Shown piece after piece: positions 1 to 8,866 of a DNA stretch of 64,000 bases (the stretch's first letter is position 1; each line of letters starts with the position of its first letter). Made by a program: the position numbers and the translations under genes. Under the pieces are notes generated by a model. That model was not told where the DNA came from, searched no databases, and saw only the letters and a list, made by a program, of their open reading frames with translations. Source of the DNA: Pantoea sp. At-9b (GTDB lineage Bacteria > Pseudomonadota > Gammaproteobacteria > Enterobacterales > Enterobacteriaceae); contig NC_014839.1 in assembly GCF_000175935.2 (NCBI RefSeq), positions 310,001 through 374,000 on the forward strand. The letters run 5' to 3'.

Positions 1-2226
1 GCACCTCATAAAGGGCCAGAAACCGTTAAGCCCGGCTTGGGTAGCCTGGCTCCTGCTGATGGCTCACATCAACCGTCAGCCAAACCGACGCCACCGGGTA
101 AAGAACCCACGGCACCGGGCAGTCTGAAAACACCCGACACCCGAACCCCTAAAATCAATCAGCTGGACCCCTTTAGAAAAAATGGCACGCAGCATGACCT
201 GACCACCAATCAGGGCACCCGTATCGCTAATGATCAGAACTCACTGCGTGCCGGTACTCGCGGACCGACCCTGCTGGAAGATTTCATCATGCGTGAAAAA
301 ATCACGCATTTTGACCATGAGCGTATCCCTGAGCGTATCGTGCATGCCCGTGGTTCAGCGGCACACGGCTATTTTCAGCCGTATCGTGCGTTGAAAGAGT
401 TAACCAAGGCGGGATTCCTCAGCGATCCGGACACCGTCACTCCGGTGTTCGTGCGTTTCTCGACGGTGCAGGGCGGGGCAGGCTCTGCCGATACAGTAAG
501 GGATATTCGTGGCTTCGCGACCAAATTCTACACGGAAGAGGGGGTATTTGATCTGGTGGGGAATAATACGCCAGTGTTCTTCATCCAGGACGCCCATAAA
601 TTCCCGGATTTTGTGCACGCGGTGAAACCGGAACCGCATAACGAAATGCCACAAGGTCAGAGCGCGCACGACACCTTCTGGGATTACGTTTCGCTGCAAC
701 CGGAAACGTTACATAACGTGATGTGGGCGATGTCAGACCGTGGTATCCCCCGCAGCTACCGCACCATGGAAGGCTTTGGTATTCACACCTTCCGTCTGAT
801 AAACGCGGAAGGTCAAGCCACCTTTGTCCGTTTCCATTGGAAACCTGTGGCCGGTAAGGCCTCGCTCCTGTGGGATGAGGCGCAGAAACTCACGGGTCGT
901 GACCCGGATTTTCATCGTCGCGATTTGTGGGAGGCCATCGAAGCGGGTGACTTTCCTGAGTATGAACTGGGACTTCAGCTGATCCCCGAAGAGGATGAGT
1001 TCAGCTTCGATTTCGATATCCTTGATGCCACCAAGCTGATCCCTGAAGAACTGGTGCCGGTAGAGTTGGTGGGCCGGATGGTGCTGAACCGTAATCCGGA
1101 TAACTTTTTCGCTGAAACCGAGCAGGTTGCTTTTCACCCCGGCCATATCGTGCCGGGACTGGATTTCACCAACGATCCGCTGTTGCAGGGGCGTCTTTTT
1201 TCCTACACCGATACCCAAATCAGTCGCCTCGGTGGGCCGAATTTTCATGAAATACCGATCAACCGGCCGGTCTGCCCGTACCATAATTTTCAGCGTCAGG
1301 GCATGCACCGTATGGAGATTGATGCCAATCCGGCCAACTACGAACCTAATTCAATAAACGATAACTGGCCACGGGAAAGCACCCCGGCTGCGGAGAAGGG
1401 GGGATTCGACAGCTATCAGGAAAGGATTGAAGGGCAGAAGGTTCGTGAGCGCAGCGACTCTTTTGGTGAATATTATTCCCAGCCAAAATTGTTCTGGCAG
1501 AGCCAGACACCTGTTGAGCAGCAGCATATCGTCGGTGCCTTTTCATTTGAGCTGAGCAAGGTGGCCCGCGCCTATATCCGAGAACGGGTGGTCGATCATC
1601 TGTTGCATATAGATCCAGACTTGGCGCAGGGCGTGGCGGATAATCTCGGCATTGAATTCAGTCAGGAACAGCGTAAAGTCGTCACCGCCAAAGATGTGAA
1701 TGGGCTTACGAAGGATGACAGCCTCAGTCTTTATGCTGTGCCGGGTGGTGATATCCGGGGGCGGCAGGTCGCATTGTTGGTCAGCGATGGTGTGAAAGCG
1801 GCTGATGTGCTGGCGATGTTTCAGGAGCTGAAAGCCAGAGGTGTTCACGCCAAACTGCTGGCGGCGCATATGGGGAAGGTACGCGCCGATGATGGCTCGG
1901 TATTGCCCGTCGATGCGACGTTCAATGGTCTGCCGTCGCTGACGTTTGATGCGGTGCTGGTGCCGGACGGTAATATCGATGCATTGCTGCTGAGTGGGGA
2001 TGCGCGTTATTTCCTGCTGGAAACCTATAAGCATCTGAAGGTCATTGGTCTGAGCGGTGACGCACGCCGCTTTAAAGCGCAGTTTAGCCTGAAAGACAGT
2101 GAAACGGAGGAGGGACTGGCAGAAGGAAGCAAAGCGGAGGGTACCCTGATGACCGATTTTCTTGCCGCGATGGCGGTTCATCGTGTCTGGTCACGCAGCA
2201 AGAAGGCGGCAACAGTGGCGGCATAA
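1..2226 (+). CDS. katE: Catalase HPII (monofunctional large-subunit haem catalase), 5' end outside the window
   Basis: Decomposes hydrogen peroxide to water and oxygen in the cytoplasm. The reading frame is open from base 1, so the true start lies upstream; about 741 residues are visible against about 753 in E. coli HPII. Visible motifs include GPTLLEDF, the distal-histidine segment [12 protein letters not shown], the distal-asparagine segment [10 protein letters not shown], and the proximal haem-tyrosine segment [18 protein letters not shown]. The C-terminal flavodoxin-like domain typical of HPII is present ([20 protein letters not shown]). It reads through without disruption to a TAA stop. 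In E. coli katE is stationary-phase (RpoS) controlled; the promoter is not in view. The family call is very secure. Confidence 0.97.
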   Translation, partial: APHKGPETVKPGLGSLAPADGSHQPSAKPTPPGKEPTAPGSLKTPDTRTPKINQLDPFRKNGTQHDLTTNQGTRIANDQNSLRAGTRGPTLLEDFIMREKITHFDHERIPERIVHARGSAAHGYFQPYRALKELTKAGFLSDPDTVTPVFVRFSTVQGGAGSADTVRDIRGFATKFYTEEGVFDLVGNNTPVFFIQDAHKFPDFVHAVKPEPHNEMPQGQSAHDTFWDYVSLQPETLHNVMWAMSDRGIPRSYRTMEGFGIHTFRLINAEGQATFVRFHWKPVAGKASLLWDEAQKLTGRDPDFHRRDLWEAIEAGDFPEYELGLQLIPEEDEFSFDFDILDATKLIPEELVPVELVGRMVLNRNPDNFFAETEQVAFHPGHIVPGLDFTNDPLLQGRLFSYTDTQISRLGGPNFHEIPINRPVCPYHNFQRQGMHRMEIDANPANYEPNSINDNWPRESTPAAEKGGFDSYQERIEGQKVRERSDSFGEYYSQPKLFWQSQTPVEQQHIVGAFSFELSKVARAYIRERVVDHLLHIDPDLAQGVADNLGIEFSQEQRKVVTAKDVNGLTKDDSLSLYAVPGGDIRGRQVALLVSDGVKAADVLAMFQELKARGVHAKLLAAHMGKVRADDGSVLPVDATFNGLPSLTFDAVLVPDGNIDALLLSGDARYFLLETYKHLKVIGLSGDARRFKAQFSLKDSETEEGLAEGSKAEGTLMTDFLAAMAVHRVWSRSKKAATVAA

Positions 2227-2261
2227 CCGTTCAGGCGGATTTCGGGTCCGCCTTGCGGGTT

Positions 2262-2957
2262 CTTCCCGGACCACTGCCAGTGGCGTACTTTCGGAACTAC
2301 TTCGCCATATTCCCGGATATAGCGGAGATGTTCCGTGATACGTTTCTGGAGATCATTGAGTACTTCAGGATGATGCTCTGCATGCCCGGCAAATGGCTTC
2401 CTGTGCCAGATGGTACCGATCCAGTTCGTTCAGTACCGTCATATCGAATGGCGTGGTCGTGGTGCCTTCTTCATTAAAACCCTGCACGTGGAAGTTACGG
2501 TGATTGTTTCGTCGACAGGTCAGGCGATGGATCAGGCTGGGGTAGACGTGAAGAAAAAATTACCGGTTTATCTGCTCTGAGCAGCGCATCAGATTCCTCT
2601 TCTGATTTGCCATGCGGATGCTGGGCGCAGGATTGCAGTGCCATCAGGTCCACCACACGAATGGCAGATAGCCACGCAAATCCACCTCATCACTACTTCA
2701 GGATCCTCACTGGTGCTTGCCCAGCGCCATTCACCCATGCCCGTTCACAGTGGGCAATTGCGCTGTCACAATCGAGCCACTGCGGCGCAGCACAATCATG
2801 TTGATGTGAACCCAGGTCTTCAGGCAATGATCGCCAACCCATAGTAGGGTATTGGCATCGGGTGGCAGATAGATGCGCACAATGCCGGCCTTTTTATTGG
2901 CGACATGATCGATAGAACCTGGGGCCTGATGACTGAAGCCATTGTGATCCTTCGAGT
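2262..2957 (-). pseudogene. Phosphoketolase (xylulose-5-P/fructose-6-P) C-terminal remnant
   Basis: Reading the minus strand in shifting frames recovers the C-terminal third of a phosphoketolase. The pieces in order are [20 protein letters not shown], then [62 protein letters not shown], and the terminal REYGEVVPKVRHWQW. At least three frame changes and small deletions separate them, so no functional protein is possible. The N-terminal catalytic part is absent. The remnant sits immediately downstream of katE in convergent orientation. Confidence 0.85.
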
Positions 2958-3013
2958 GGTCCCGCGCTCGTAGACAAATCTGCCCTATATTTTGAGCATA
3001 GAAGGAGTTTATA

Positions 3014-3130
3014 CGCACACCACGATTTACCCCTGAGTTTAAAGAAGAAACTGTCCGCCAGATAACCGAGCGGGCCTATTGTAGTGACCCCTCGGTCATT
3101 TCGGGTCCATATCCCAATCCATGCCGATAG
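3014..3130 (+). pseudogene. IS3-family OrfA N-terminal fragment
   Basis: A short plus-strand frame reads [20 protein letters not shown], the helix-turn-helix start typical of IS3-family OrfA proteins, then degenerates and stops at TAG. There is no start codon in frame and no OrfB nearby. It is a scar of an old insertion beside the phosphoketolase remnant. Confidence 0.6.
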
Positions 3131-3263
3131 CTGCAAATACCCAACACCTTTCATATTACGGTGAATCCACGACAGCATTATCCCTGTGACTATCGAACAA
3201 GGAAATCAACGCCAATGTTCGACAGGGTTTCCTTCAGTCTCACGATTTGATAGTTTGTGCTTT
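3131..3263. other. Non-coding gap
   Basis: About 130 bases with no recognisable gene between the IS3 scar and the first structured RNA-like element. Confidence 0.4.
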
Positions 3264-3376
3264 ATGCGATGAATCCTTGTAAGCGGAGAGGCCTAAAGTC
3301 AAGCTCATGAAGAATATAGGCTAGGCGAGTATAGCTGGCTGTGCTTTGCTTATCGGGAGGCACCCGGCGCCGCATC
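3264..3376 (+). ncRNA. Lysis-region structured RNA element, copy 1 (diverged)
   Basis: First of four copies of a roughly 110-base element. Each starts with a GCGGTGAATCC-like box (here GCGATGAATCC), followed by GCGGAG, a variable middle with GGCT..AGCC pairing potential, then GGGAGGCACCCGGC(A/G)CCGCA. The 5' TGCGG and 3' CCGCA ends can pair and close the element. It is followed by a 41-codon frame. Elements of this look sit upstream of holin genes in lambdoid prophages, and copy 4 here precedes a holin remnant. A relation to C4-type or IsrK-type phage RNAs is a guess from memory. Confidence 0.45.
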
Positions 3377-3404
3377 ATAAACTATGTAAATGGAGCATAT
3401 CTAA

Positions 3405-3530
3405 GTGAGCTACATTCATCGTTTTTTTGACAATAAGATAGTCGCTTACATAATTGGATCAATCGGTGCTCTCTATCTGGGCGTAAGCCACATCGAGTCA
3501 TTTGAAGAAGCAGAACGGTTTGCTGAATAA
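3405..3530 (+). CDS. 41-aa small hydrophobic protein, unrecognised
   Basis: GTG start preceded by GGAG at 3392, about ten bases upstream. The product begins MSYIHRFFDNKIVAYIIGSI, continues GALYLGVSHIESFEEAERFA, and has one plausible membrane segment (residues 13-28) and an acidic tail. A GC-rich hairpin (GGCCTGCC-TTC-GGCGGGCC) follows the stop. Its position after RNA-like copy 1 suggests a phage-derived small gene. I do not recognise the family; it could be a chance frame, although start, ribosome site and terminator line up. Confidence 0.45.
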   Translation: MSYIHRFFDNKIVAYIIGSIGALYLGVSHIESFEEAERFAE

Positions 3531-3538
3531 TCTTTGAA

Positions 3539-3557
3539 GGCCTGCCTTCGGCGGGCC
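3539..3557 (+). terminator. Hairpin after the 41-aa gene
   Basis: An 8-bp GC-rich stem with a TTC loop lies nine bases after the stop codon. The following T-run is weak (TATATCAT), so termination efficiency is uncertain. Confidence 0.5.
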
Positions 3558-3823
3558 TATATCATATACGCGCCACGCTCGTTGCATTTCAACCATGGAG
3601 CCTTTCAGGGGGAACTTATAGGGGCCGGCAGTTTGACATTCTCTGTACAATTCAGCAGCCCATCCGTTTAGCGACAACATATGTTTCAATTTATGAAACA
3701 GACGGCAATCCGTTGTGGGATCTAGCCAAAACAGAATTATTCCTGCGGCTGACGAGTCAGGTAATTAAAGCTCATGTGTGGCAGGGTATCCTTTAAAAGC
3801 AGGCTATGATAATTTGCTCACAA

Positions 3824-3930
3824 TGCGGTGAATCCCCCTGTGCGGCGGGGCATGGCCACAGGTTATGGTTTAAAAAAGCAGCGAAAAGGATTGTGGCCGT
3901 CCTTTTCACCGGGAGGCACCCGGCACCGCA
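3824..3930 (+). ncRNA. Lysis-region structured RNA element, copy 2
   Basis: Well-conserved copy: TGCGGTGAATCCCCCTGTGC, then GGCGGGG, a variable middle, then CACCGGGAGGCACCCGGCA and closing CCGCA. The CCCC/GGGG and CCGGG/CCCGG segments form obvious stems. Confidence 0.5.
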
Positions 3931-3956
3931 ACAAAATTCAAATAGGTAAAAAAGAT

Positions 3957-3988
3957 CCCGCACATCCTAAACAAAGGGAATGTGCGGG
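3957..3988 (-). terminator. Minus-strand intrinsic terminator
   Basis: CCCGCACAT pairs with ATGTGCGGG across a 14-base loop, and on the minus strand it runs into TTTTTT (AAAAAA on plus just left of it). No convincing minus-strand gene feeds it now. Confidence 0.55.
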
Positions 3989-4047
3989 TAGAAACGAAAA
4001 TCATCACAGGGTTATTCCATGTCCATAATGGCATTAATTTAATAACC

Positions 4048-4140
4048 ATGCTAATGTTTTTGTGCGTTACTTTTAACATGTTATTTACATGGTGTGGCCG
4101 CGACGATCTCACCATCCAAAGAAACTTTCTCGAAATATAA
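4048..4140 (+). CDS. 30-aa hydrophobic peptide frame (possible small toxin-like gene)
   Basis: The frame reads MLMFLCVTFNMLFTWCGRDD followed by LTIQRNFLEI. A hydrophobic N-terminal half and polar tail recall Hok-like small membrane toxins, but the conserved Hok C-terminal motif is not clearly present. There is no good Shine-Dalgarno; an overlapping four-residue frame (MALI) starts at 4029. It lies between RNA-like copies 2 and 3. Treated as a weak candidate only. Confidence 0.25.
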   Translation: MLMFLCVTFNMLFTWCGRDDLTIQRNFLEI

Positions 4141-4182
4141 CCTGGTTTTATTATCTGTCAGGTTTTAATAATTTGTGCTTAA

Positions 4183-4292
4183 TACGGTATCCTACTGTGC
4201 GGAGGAGCTTACACTGAAGCATAGTCTTGGTCGAAAGCGGGTAAAGTTGCTGTGCGTTACTCACCGGGAGGCACCTGGCACCTGGCACCGCA
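4183..4292 (+). ncRNA. Lysis-region structured RNA element, copy 3 (diverged)
   Basis: Diverged copy beginning TACGGTATCC and GTGCGGAGGAG, ending in an imperfect duplicated GGCACCTGGCACCTGGCACC and CGCAGCAA. The small internal duplication breaks the 3' stem seen in copies 2 and 4. Confidence 0.4.
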
Positions 4293-4323
4293 GCAACGTT
4301 TTTTCCTGATGCTAAACTATATG

Positions 4324-4434
4324 GGCGGTGAATCCCCCTGAGCGGAGGGGCATCAGTCATCTGCTCCTGATAATGCAAGCCTATTGCGGGTAAAGTGGAC
4401 TGGCTTTACTCACCGGGAGGCACCCGGCACCGCA
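4324..4434 (+). ncRNA. Lysis-region structured RNA element, copy 4
   Basis: Best-preserved copy, with GGCGGTGAATCCCCCTGAGC, GGAGGGGC and CACCGGGAGGCACCCGGCA, closed by CCGCA. The middle contains GGACTGGCTTTACTC. It lies 157 bases upstream of a broken holin gene, which supports a phage lysis-region origin. Confidence 0.5.
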
Positions 4435-4590
4435 GCAATATATTTACTTATAAGGCATCACTACGGCGGTGCCTTTTTCTTTTGCAATCTTTTATCCCTT
4501 CTTTTCCTGCTCCCTCATCAGTGAAGGGGGCTTACGCATTATTTCCTCAGACAACAGACAGCACCAACCGTGTTACGGAGGTGAGAGACC

Positions 4591-4778
4591 ATGAAGATGA
4601 ATAATGACCCGTAATGTAGTTATGGCCGGATGTGTACGAGCTTCTTCAGATCTGGTTGCGTCGAGACACACCAGTTGGTGCTATTCTGCTGGCATTTGTG
4701 ATGCTAGGTTTGCGCATTGCTTATGGCGGTGGCGAAACCGATGTTCCGAGAATGAATGAGATTTACTCAATCACCTGA
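4591..4778 (+). pseudogene. Phage holin remnant (lambda class II type)
   Basis: ATG with a good ribosome site (GGAGGTGAG) starts MKMNNDP, then TAA and TAG interrupt what should read MW-LWPDVYELLQ. The downstream frame PDVYELLQIWLRRDTPVGAI continues LLAFVMLGLRIAYGGGE, matching the conserved region of lambdoid class II holins (DxPxGAxLAFxMAxLRxxYxGG). The C-terminal half is missing. It is inactive. Confidence 0.75.
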
Positions 4779-5108
4779 TTTATCAGGCAAAGATGTGAAG
4801 TTATCTAACGATTCATCAGTTACTTCATCTTTAAATTCTTCGATAAGTCGGGTCAACTGGAGTTGCTCCTGAAACTTAGACAAGAGTAATTCTGCATCGG
4901 ATTTTAATAAGTCTTCAGAAGACTCGAGCACTGAGTTTATTGCCTTACTGACGCTGCCTACCATCTCTGTGATGCCACCTTCTTTGCTTATAGCAAGGAT
5001 CAATGCACTTATAAGCAAAGATTGAGCTTCAACCTGTGCAGTCAGTTGTTTAGCATTAGCGTCAAGAGAAGATATTTTGGCCAACATGCTTAGAATGACA
5101 TTTTTCAT
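4767..5108 (-). CDS. iraP: IraP-like anti-adaptor protein (RpoS stabilisation)
   Basis: A 113-residue protein beginning MKNVILSMLAKISSLDANAK followed by QLTAQVEAQSLLISALI. This matches the start of E. coli IraP ([20 protein letters not shown], then ELCAQVEALEIIV) in spacing and in the VEA motif. IraP binds RssB and prevents ClpXP delivery of sigma S. The C-terminal half is longer and more divergent than the 86-residue E. coli protein and looks coiled-coil. A good ribosome site (TGAGGA) precedes ATG. The 3' end overlaps the holin relic by 12 bases. Upstream lies a 7-bp tandem repeat. The family call rests on the N-terminal half. Confidence 0.65.
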   Translation of the reverse strand: MKNVILSMLAKISSLDANAKQLTAQVEAQSLLISALILAISKEGGITEMVGSVSKAINSVLESSEDLLKSDAELLLSKFQEQLQLTRLIEEFKDEVTDESLDNFTSLPDKSGD

Positions 5109-5143
5109 TATAATGTCCTCAAATAAAATTTTTTGGTCAAGCT

Positions 5144-5185
5144 TGCTTAGTGCTTAGTGCTTAGTGCTTAGTGCTTAGTGCTTAG
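5144..5185. repeat. Six perfect TGCTTAG heptamers upstream of the iraP-like gene
   Basis: TGCTTAG is repeated six times without error, ending 36 bases from the ATG of the iraP-like gene in the direction of its promoter. Copy-number change would move upstream elements by 7 bp per unit. It could be a slippage hotspot, or a recent replication accident. Confidence 0.9.
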
Positions 5186-5405
5186 ATGCTAATGATGTTA
5201 AGTATCTATGCGACATAACAGGACTTAAATATGCCAGAAAAAATATCGATCGTGGTGGTTGCTCACAACTCAAGCTTCGATATGGCAGTCCGACTGAGTA
5301 CAAACCTTTAACGCATACATACTCATTGACCATGGGAGTAGGGGAGTCAACTTGAGTCAGCGCCGAACGGTCGTGTGGGCAGTATAACAGGAGTCCCGCA
5401 CAGTC

Positions 5406-5904
5406 TTAGTGCAGGATGATGTGCAGTCTGTTCAAGGCTTCCGGCTGCTGAAATCCGAATGTCTTGAGCGATTTCCTGACAATTTTCGCGGACTTTGTCT
5501 GGGAGCCGGTAGGCCACCGCAATATCAGGCGGTAATAGCCCAACGGCTTATTGAGGCTGACCGTGAAGACCAGCATCCGTCCCTCTGGCCGGGGAAACAC
5601 CGCCTGGTGCAGTGACACCCGGTGCCCGCTACGCAGGTACATGGCTTCCACCGCTTCCCAGATCATTGCCCTGGAGAACGGTGCCCCGCAAAAGAATTTT
5701 CCAGTCCTTCAGGTGTTGCGCCATCAGGGAAGTCTGCCGGATGATGTAGCCGGACAGGCTTTCGCTTTATTCCATCTGGTCACGCGAAAGGTTGGGGGGC
5801 GGCAACCCGAGGGATGTGAATAGGTTAACGGTGCGGTCCCGGTAATCGGTAGGCAGCGAGAGCACGCCTTCGTTGAACAGGCAGACGTGAGGTGAGAGGG
5901 GCAT
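5406..5904 (-). pseudogene. Eag/DcrB-family (DUF1795) chaperone remnant of a type VI secretion effector
   Basis: The minus strand reads MPLSPHVCLFNEGVLSLPTD then YRDRTVNLFTSLG...SRDQME and a stop. In other frames it continues ESLSGYIIRQTSLMAQHLKD, and finally MIWEAVEAMYLRSGHRVSLH with MLVFTVSLNKPLGYY. The order and motifs (LPxxYRDRTVNxF, SRD, MVFTxSLxxPL) are those of DUF1795 Eag chaperones that load PAAR/Rhs effectors. At least two frameshifts make it inactive. No effector gene is adjacent. Confidence 0.6.
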
Positions 5905-6122
5905 CCTTCTGCTTCCCTGGCATCAGAAAGCCTTCAGGCTGACATATCAGGCAAAAATGGCCGGCCCTGCAACGGCCTGTGCCGTAAGCGGATGCAGGGT
6001 GAGCAGTTATACATTAATGGATTTGTTTGACAGATGTGCAGCTGCTCTAAGGATGAATGTTCGCTACGCACTGTGAATCAAGCAGACGTTGTAATCTTGC
6101 ATGAATTTTAATGCGATTGATT
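5905..6122. other. Intergenic stretch
   Basis: No gene or convincing terminator seen between the chaperone remnant and the tetR gene. Confidence 0.4.
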
Positions 6123-6713
6123 TTAGTTATTGCGTAACCCGCTTGCAAGCAGGGCGAACACTTCAATAACGTGTGGCAACGTCTTATGCGGGGCGTCGCT
6201 GGCTGCTATCAGAAGTGCAGCATTTAGCGCAGCACTATTTAACAGGTGTGCAGCAACTTTCGCATCCATGTCTTTGACTACCTTGCGTTCCATCATTTCG
6301 GTTATGGTCTGTTGGGTGAATTCAAGGCAGTTATTCTGGCTGGGCCATTGAGTTGGATCGCCAAGAAAAGCCGGACCATCAAGTAGAACAATACGCCTAA
6401 CTTCTGGCTCCAGAGCCATATTTATATAGGCAATACCTTCAGCCAGCAGCCTCTCCCAGTCATCGCTGGTATTAGCGGCGGACGCTCTAGCGCGTTGAGC
6501 CATTTCACTGTCTATCTGTGCAACAACAGCGGCGAGAAGTCCCCTTTTATCACCAAAGTTGTGATATAGCGCCCCACGAGTCAGACCAACACTGGCGGTC
6601 AGTTCATCCATTGACGTATTGGCGAATCCTTTATCGGCAAATGCTGTTCGCGCTGCGGCAATCATTTTTGCGCGATTTTCTTCCATCATCTCAATGCGGC
6701 GTTTAGCAGCCAT
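6123..6713 (-). CDS. TetR/AcrR-family transcriptional repressor
   Basis: 196-residue protein. The N-terminal helix-turn-helix is clear (AAARTAFADKGFANTSMDEL, then GLTRGALYHNFGDKRGLL), followed by an all-helical ligand domain with TQQTITEM. The start MAAKRRIEMM is chosen because AAGGAG lies five bases upstream; a longer frame extends to 6833 through the operator region but lacks a ribosome site. It is divergent from the ridA-like gene, and the intergenic region carries two near-identical palindromes, so it probably represses itself and ridA. Confidence 0.9.
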   Translation of the reverse strand: MAAKRRIEMMEENRAKMIAAARTAFADKGFANTSMDELTASVGLTRGALYHNFGDKRGLLAAVVAQIDSEMAQRARASAANTSDDWERLLAEGIAYINMALEPEVRRIVLLDGPAFLGDPTQWPSQNNCLEFTQQTITEMMERKVVKDMDAKVAAHLLNSAALNAALLIAASDAPHKTLPHVIEVFALLASGLRNN

Positions 6714-6750
6714 ATAATCTCCTTGTGACATACACTGCGCATCCAACTTG

Positions 6751-6767
6751 ACATACGCGATGTATGT
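6751..6767. promoter_or_regulatory. TetR operator palindrome 1
   Basis: ACATACGCGATGTATGT, an inverted repeat of ACATAC/GTATGT with a 5-base centre, in the divergent promoter region. Confidence 0.75.
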
Positions 6768-6779
6768 GATATTTACTAT

Positions 6780-6796
6780 ACATACGCAGTGTATGT
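6780..6796. promoter_or_regulatory. TetR operator palindrome 2
   Basis: ACATACGCAGTGTATGT, the same arms as operator 1, with centres 29 bp apart. A half-site (GACATACA) also lies at 6727. Paired sites suggest binding of two TetR dimers. Confidence 0.75.
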
Positions 6797-6858
6797 TAAA
6801 TCTTTTGTATGTCACTTGCTTCTCGAATTCCACATTTTTATGAAAAAGAGGAATCCCA

Positions 6859-7260
6859 GTGATCCAACGCGAACCTGTTTTCCCTGCTGACCGGCATGTT
6901 CTTTATGATAAGCACGGTTATTCTGCCGCGATCCGTTCTGGCGATATGCTGTTTGTTTCCGGCCAGGTCGGAAGTCGCGGAGATGGTACTCCGGAGCCGG
7001 ATTTTGCCGCTCAAGTACAGCTTGCATTTGATAACCTGGAAGCGATTCTTGCGGCGGCAGGGTGTACGCTTGACGATTTAATTGATGTCACGACCTTTCA
7101 TACCGATCCAGAAAATCAGTTTCCAACAATTCTGCATGTGAAGCAGTCCATTTTTCCTGCCTCCCCTTATCCAAACTGGACAGCAGTTGGTGTTACCTGG
7201 CTTGCAGGATTCGATTTTGAAATTAAGGTTATCGCCCGAATTCCTACATATCAGAAATAA
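6859..7260 (+). CDS. RidA-family (YjgF/YER057c/UK114) enamine/imine deaminase-like protein
   Basis: 133 residues with the RidA signatures: RSGDMLFVSGQVG, FDNLEAILAAAGCTLDDLID and the C-terminal EIKVIARIP. Family members hydrolyse reactive enamine/imine intermediates from PLP enzymes or act in specific catabolic routes. The start is GTG with AAGAGG nine bases upstream. Divergent from tetR and probably its target. The conserved active-site Arg of canonical RidA (in the SPYPARxxxxV region) is replaced here by the stretch SPYPNWTAVGV, so catalytic ability is uncertain and a different RidA subgroup is likely. Confidence 0.88.
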   Translation: MIQREPVFPADRHVLYDKHGYSAAIRSGDMLFVSGQVGSRGDGTPEPDFAAQVQLAFDNLEAILAAAGCTLDDLIDVTTFHTDPENQFPTILHVKQSIFPASPYPNWTAVGVTWLAGFDFEIKVIARIPTYQK

Positions 7261-7708
7261 TGCAGGAACATGAGACTGATACGTCTGTTCAGGAATAGCA
7301 TATGAGTAAGATATGAGACTGGATATCATACCTATGAAATAAAAGGATGACGCAAGAAGCACGAGTCTTTATCATTTTTCGATTGAAGAATTCTTTCGAG
7401 GGGGACTTAAAATGTTTAATTTCCCTAACAGTCGTGATCCACCCATCTGATAATACTGAAATTTCTTACAGGATATAATGTGAGGTTTTTCTGAAAAAAC
7501 ATGGAGAAATTTAATTTCTGGTCCTTTATGGCTATACTGTACCAGAGACCATTCCAGTATGGATTTCCATCAGTTAAATATGAAATTATTGTAGTAAATA
7601 TACCTTTCTCAGTCCTGTCGAACGAGATGTTAACAGATAGGTAACAGGTACAGTCATAGTTTCAATATTACCATCATTTATCATAGAACTCAGTAAAATG
7701 GAGTAGTG
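7261..7708. other. AT-rich intergenic region before the glycosyltransferase
   Basis: No full gene. A 12-codon frame (MFNFPNSRDPPI) with a strong purine-rich ribosome site (GAGGGGGA) starts at 7411 and may be the stub of a deleted gene. The base composition is distinctly AT-rich, like the gene that follows. Confidence 0.35.
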
Positions 7709-8866
7709 ATGAAGATAGTGATTAACGGGAGTGGTTACCCGGAAAAGAGAAATATTATTGTTTTTCCTGAATATATATATATTGACTGTAAGAAAAAAAA
7801 TTTATTTTCTTATGTTAATGTGCTACGGCAGAAGGTTCTCAGGAAGAACAAGTTGTTTATCTTCAGGCCCCTTCCCGGTGCCATGCCTGAACAAACGGGA
7901 ATTATTCATCTGTTTAATGAAGTCGCTGAGACCGATACACGGTGGGTGTCCACATTTGAAACTGAGATTCCGAGAGTTCTCCCGGTGGATGGCATTGAAA
8001 AAACGGAAAATCCTGAGCTGCATAAATTACTCAGACTGGTCGCTTCACCGGAATGCCTTCGGCTGATTGCTATTTCTGAAGCGACGTACAATATTCAAAT
8101 GAAGCTTCTTGATTCATTTCCTGCATTCAGTGAAGTCATTGGCAAAAAACTCTGCATTTTACACCCTCCACAGGCGCTTTTGGGCGAAGATGGAAGGGAG
8201 ACGTGTGGCGGTAGGGTCAGCTTTACTTTTATTGGTAATGAATTCTACCGGAAAGGAGGGGCAGAGGTGGTACTGGCTTTTTCGGAGCTGGAAGAAGAAG
8301 GTGTTATCAGTAATGAGGTTGTGTCTGTGAACATGGTTGGTGATTTGTCACGGAAGCATAATATTGCCCATGAGCCATTTCAGGACAGCGCGCATTTTCA
8401 CAGCCAGATTGAACGTCTTCTCCGCGAAAAAGCCTTTTTCACACATTCCACCTCAATGCCAAATGATAAAATAATCGGCTTACTGAAAGAGACAGATGTA
8501 GGTATTCTTCCCACCTGGCAGGATACATACGGTTTTTCAGTACTGGAAATGCAGGCGTGTGGCTGCCCGGTGATCACGACCAATGTCCGTGCTCTTCCCG
8601 AAATCAATCCTCCTTCGGCTGGCTGGCTCATTGAGTGCCCTCTTAATGACATGTATGAACTTGCTGTGGATTCAGAAGAGACAAAAGAAAGGGTGAGGAG
8701 ATTAGTCGTTGATCAACTTAAGAGTTATGTAGCCAGAATAATCCGGCACCCCGAAGATGTGCGGTCCCGTTCGGCGCGGGCCATTGACAGGATACGCGAG
8801 GAGCATGACCCTGAAACCTTCCGCGACAGGCTCAATGAGATTTATATGCCACCAGAAAAGCACTGA
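7709..8866 (+). CDS. GT4-type glycosyltransferase
   Basis: 385 residues. The C-terminal half carries the GT-B/GT4 nucleotide-sugar site: SFTFIGNEFYRKGGAEVVLA (Gx-FxRKGG), then GILPTWQDTYGFSVLEMQAC followed by GCPVITTNVRALPEI, the EX7E-type motif around E...E. ATG at 7709 is preferred over GTG at 7706 because GGAG at 7700 gives better spacing. It stands alone with no sugar-biosynthesis neighbours, is AT-rich relative to the flanks, and was probably acquired separately. Substrate and acceptor cannot be told. Confidence 0.8.
   Translation: MKIVINGSGYPEKRNIIVFPEYIYIDCKKKNLFSYVNVLRQKVLRKNKLFIFRPLPGAMPEQTGIIHLFNEVAETDTRWVSTFETEIPRVLPVDGIEKTENPELHKLLRLVASPECLRLIAISEATYNIQMKLLDSFPAFSEVIGKKLCILHPPQALLGEDGRETCGGRVSFTFIGNEFYRKGGAEVVLAFSELEEEGVISNEVVSVNMVGDLSRKHNIAHEPFQDSAHFHSQIERLLREKAFFTHSTSMPNDKIIGLLKETDVGILPTWQDTYGFSVLEMQACGCPVITTNVRALPEINPPSAGWLIECPLNDMYELAVDSEETKERVRRLVVDQLKSYVARIIRHPEDVRSRSARAIDRIREEHDPETFRDRLNEIYMPPEKH

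Noticed and set aside
1543..2181. 212-codon minus-strand frame inside katE
   Set aside because: Antisense shadow of a well-conserved gene; no ribosome site or recognisable domain.
5144..5185. Heptamer tract considered as a CRISPR or iteron array
   Set aside because: Units are 7 bp with no spacers; far too short for CRISPR and not next to a replication gene.
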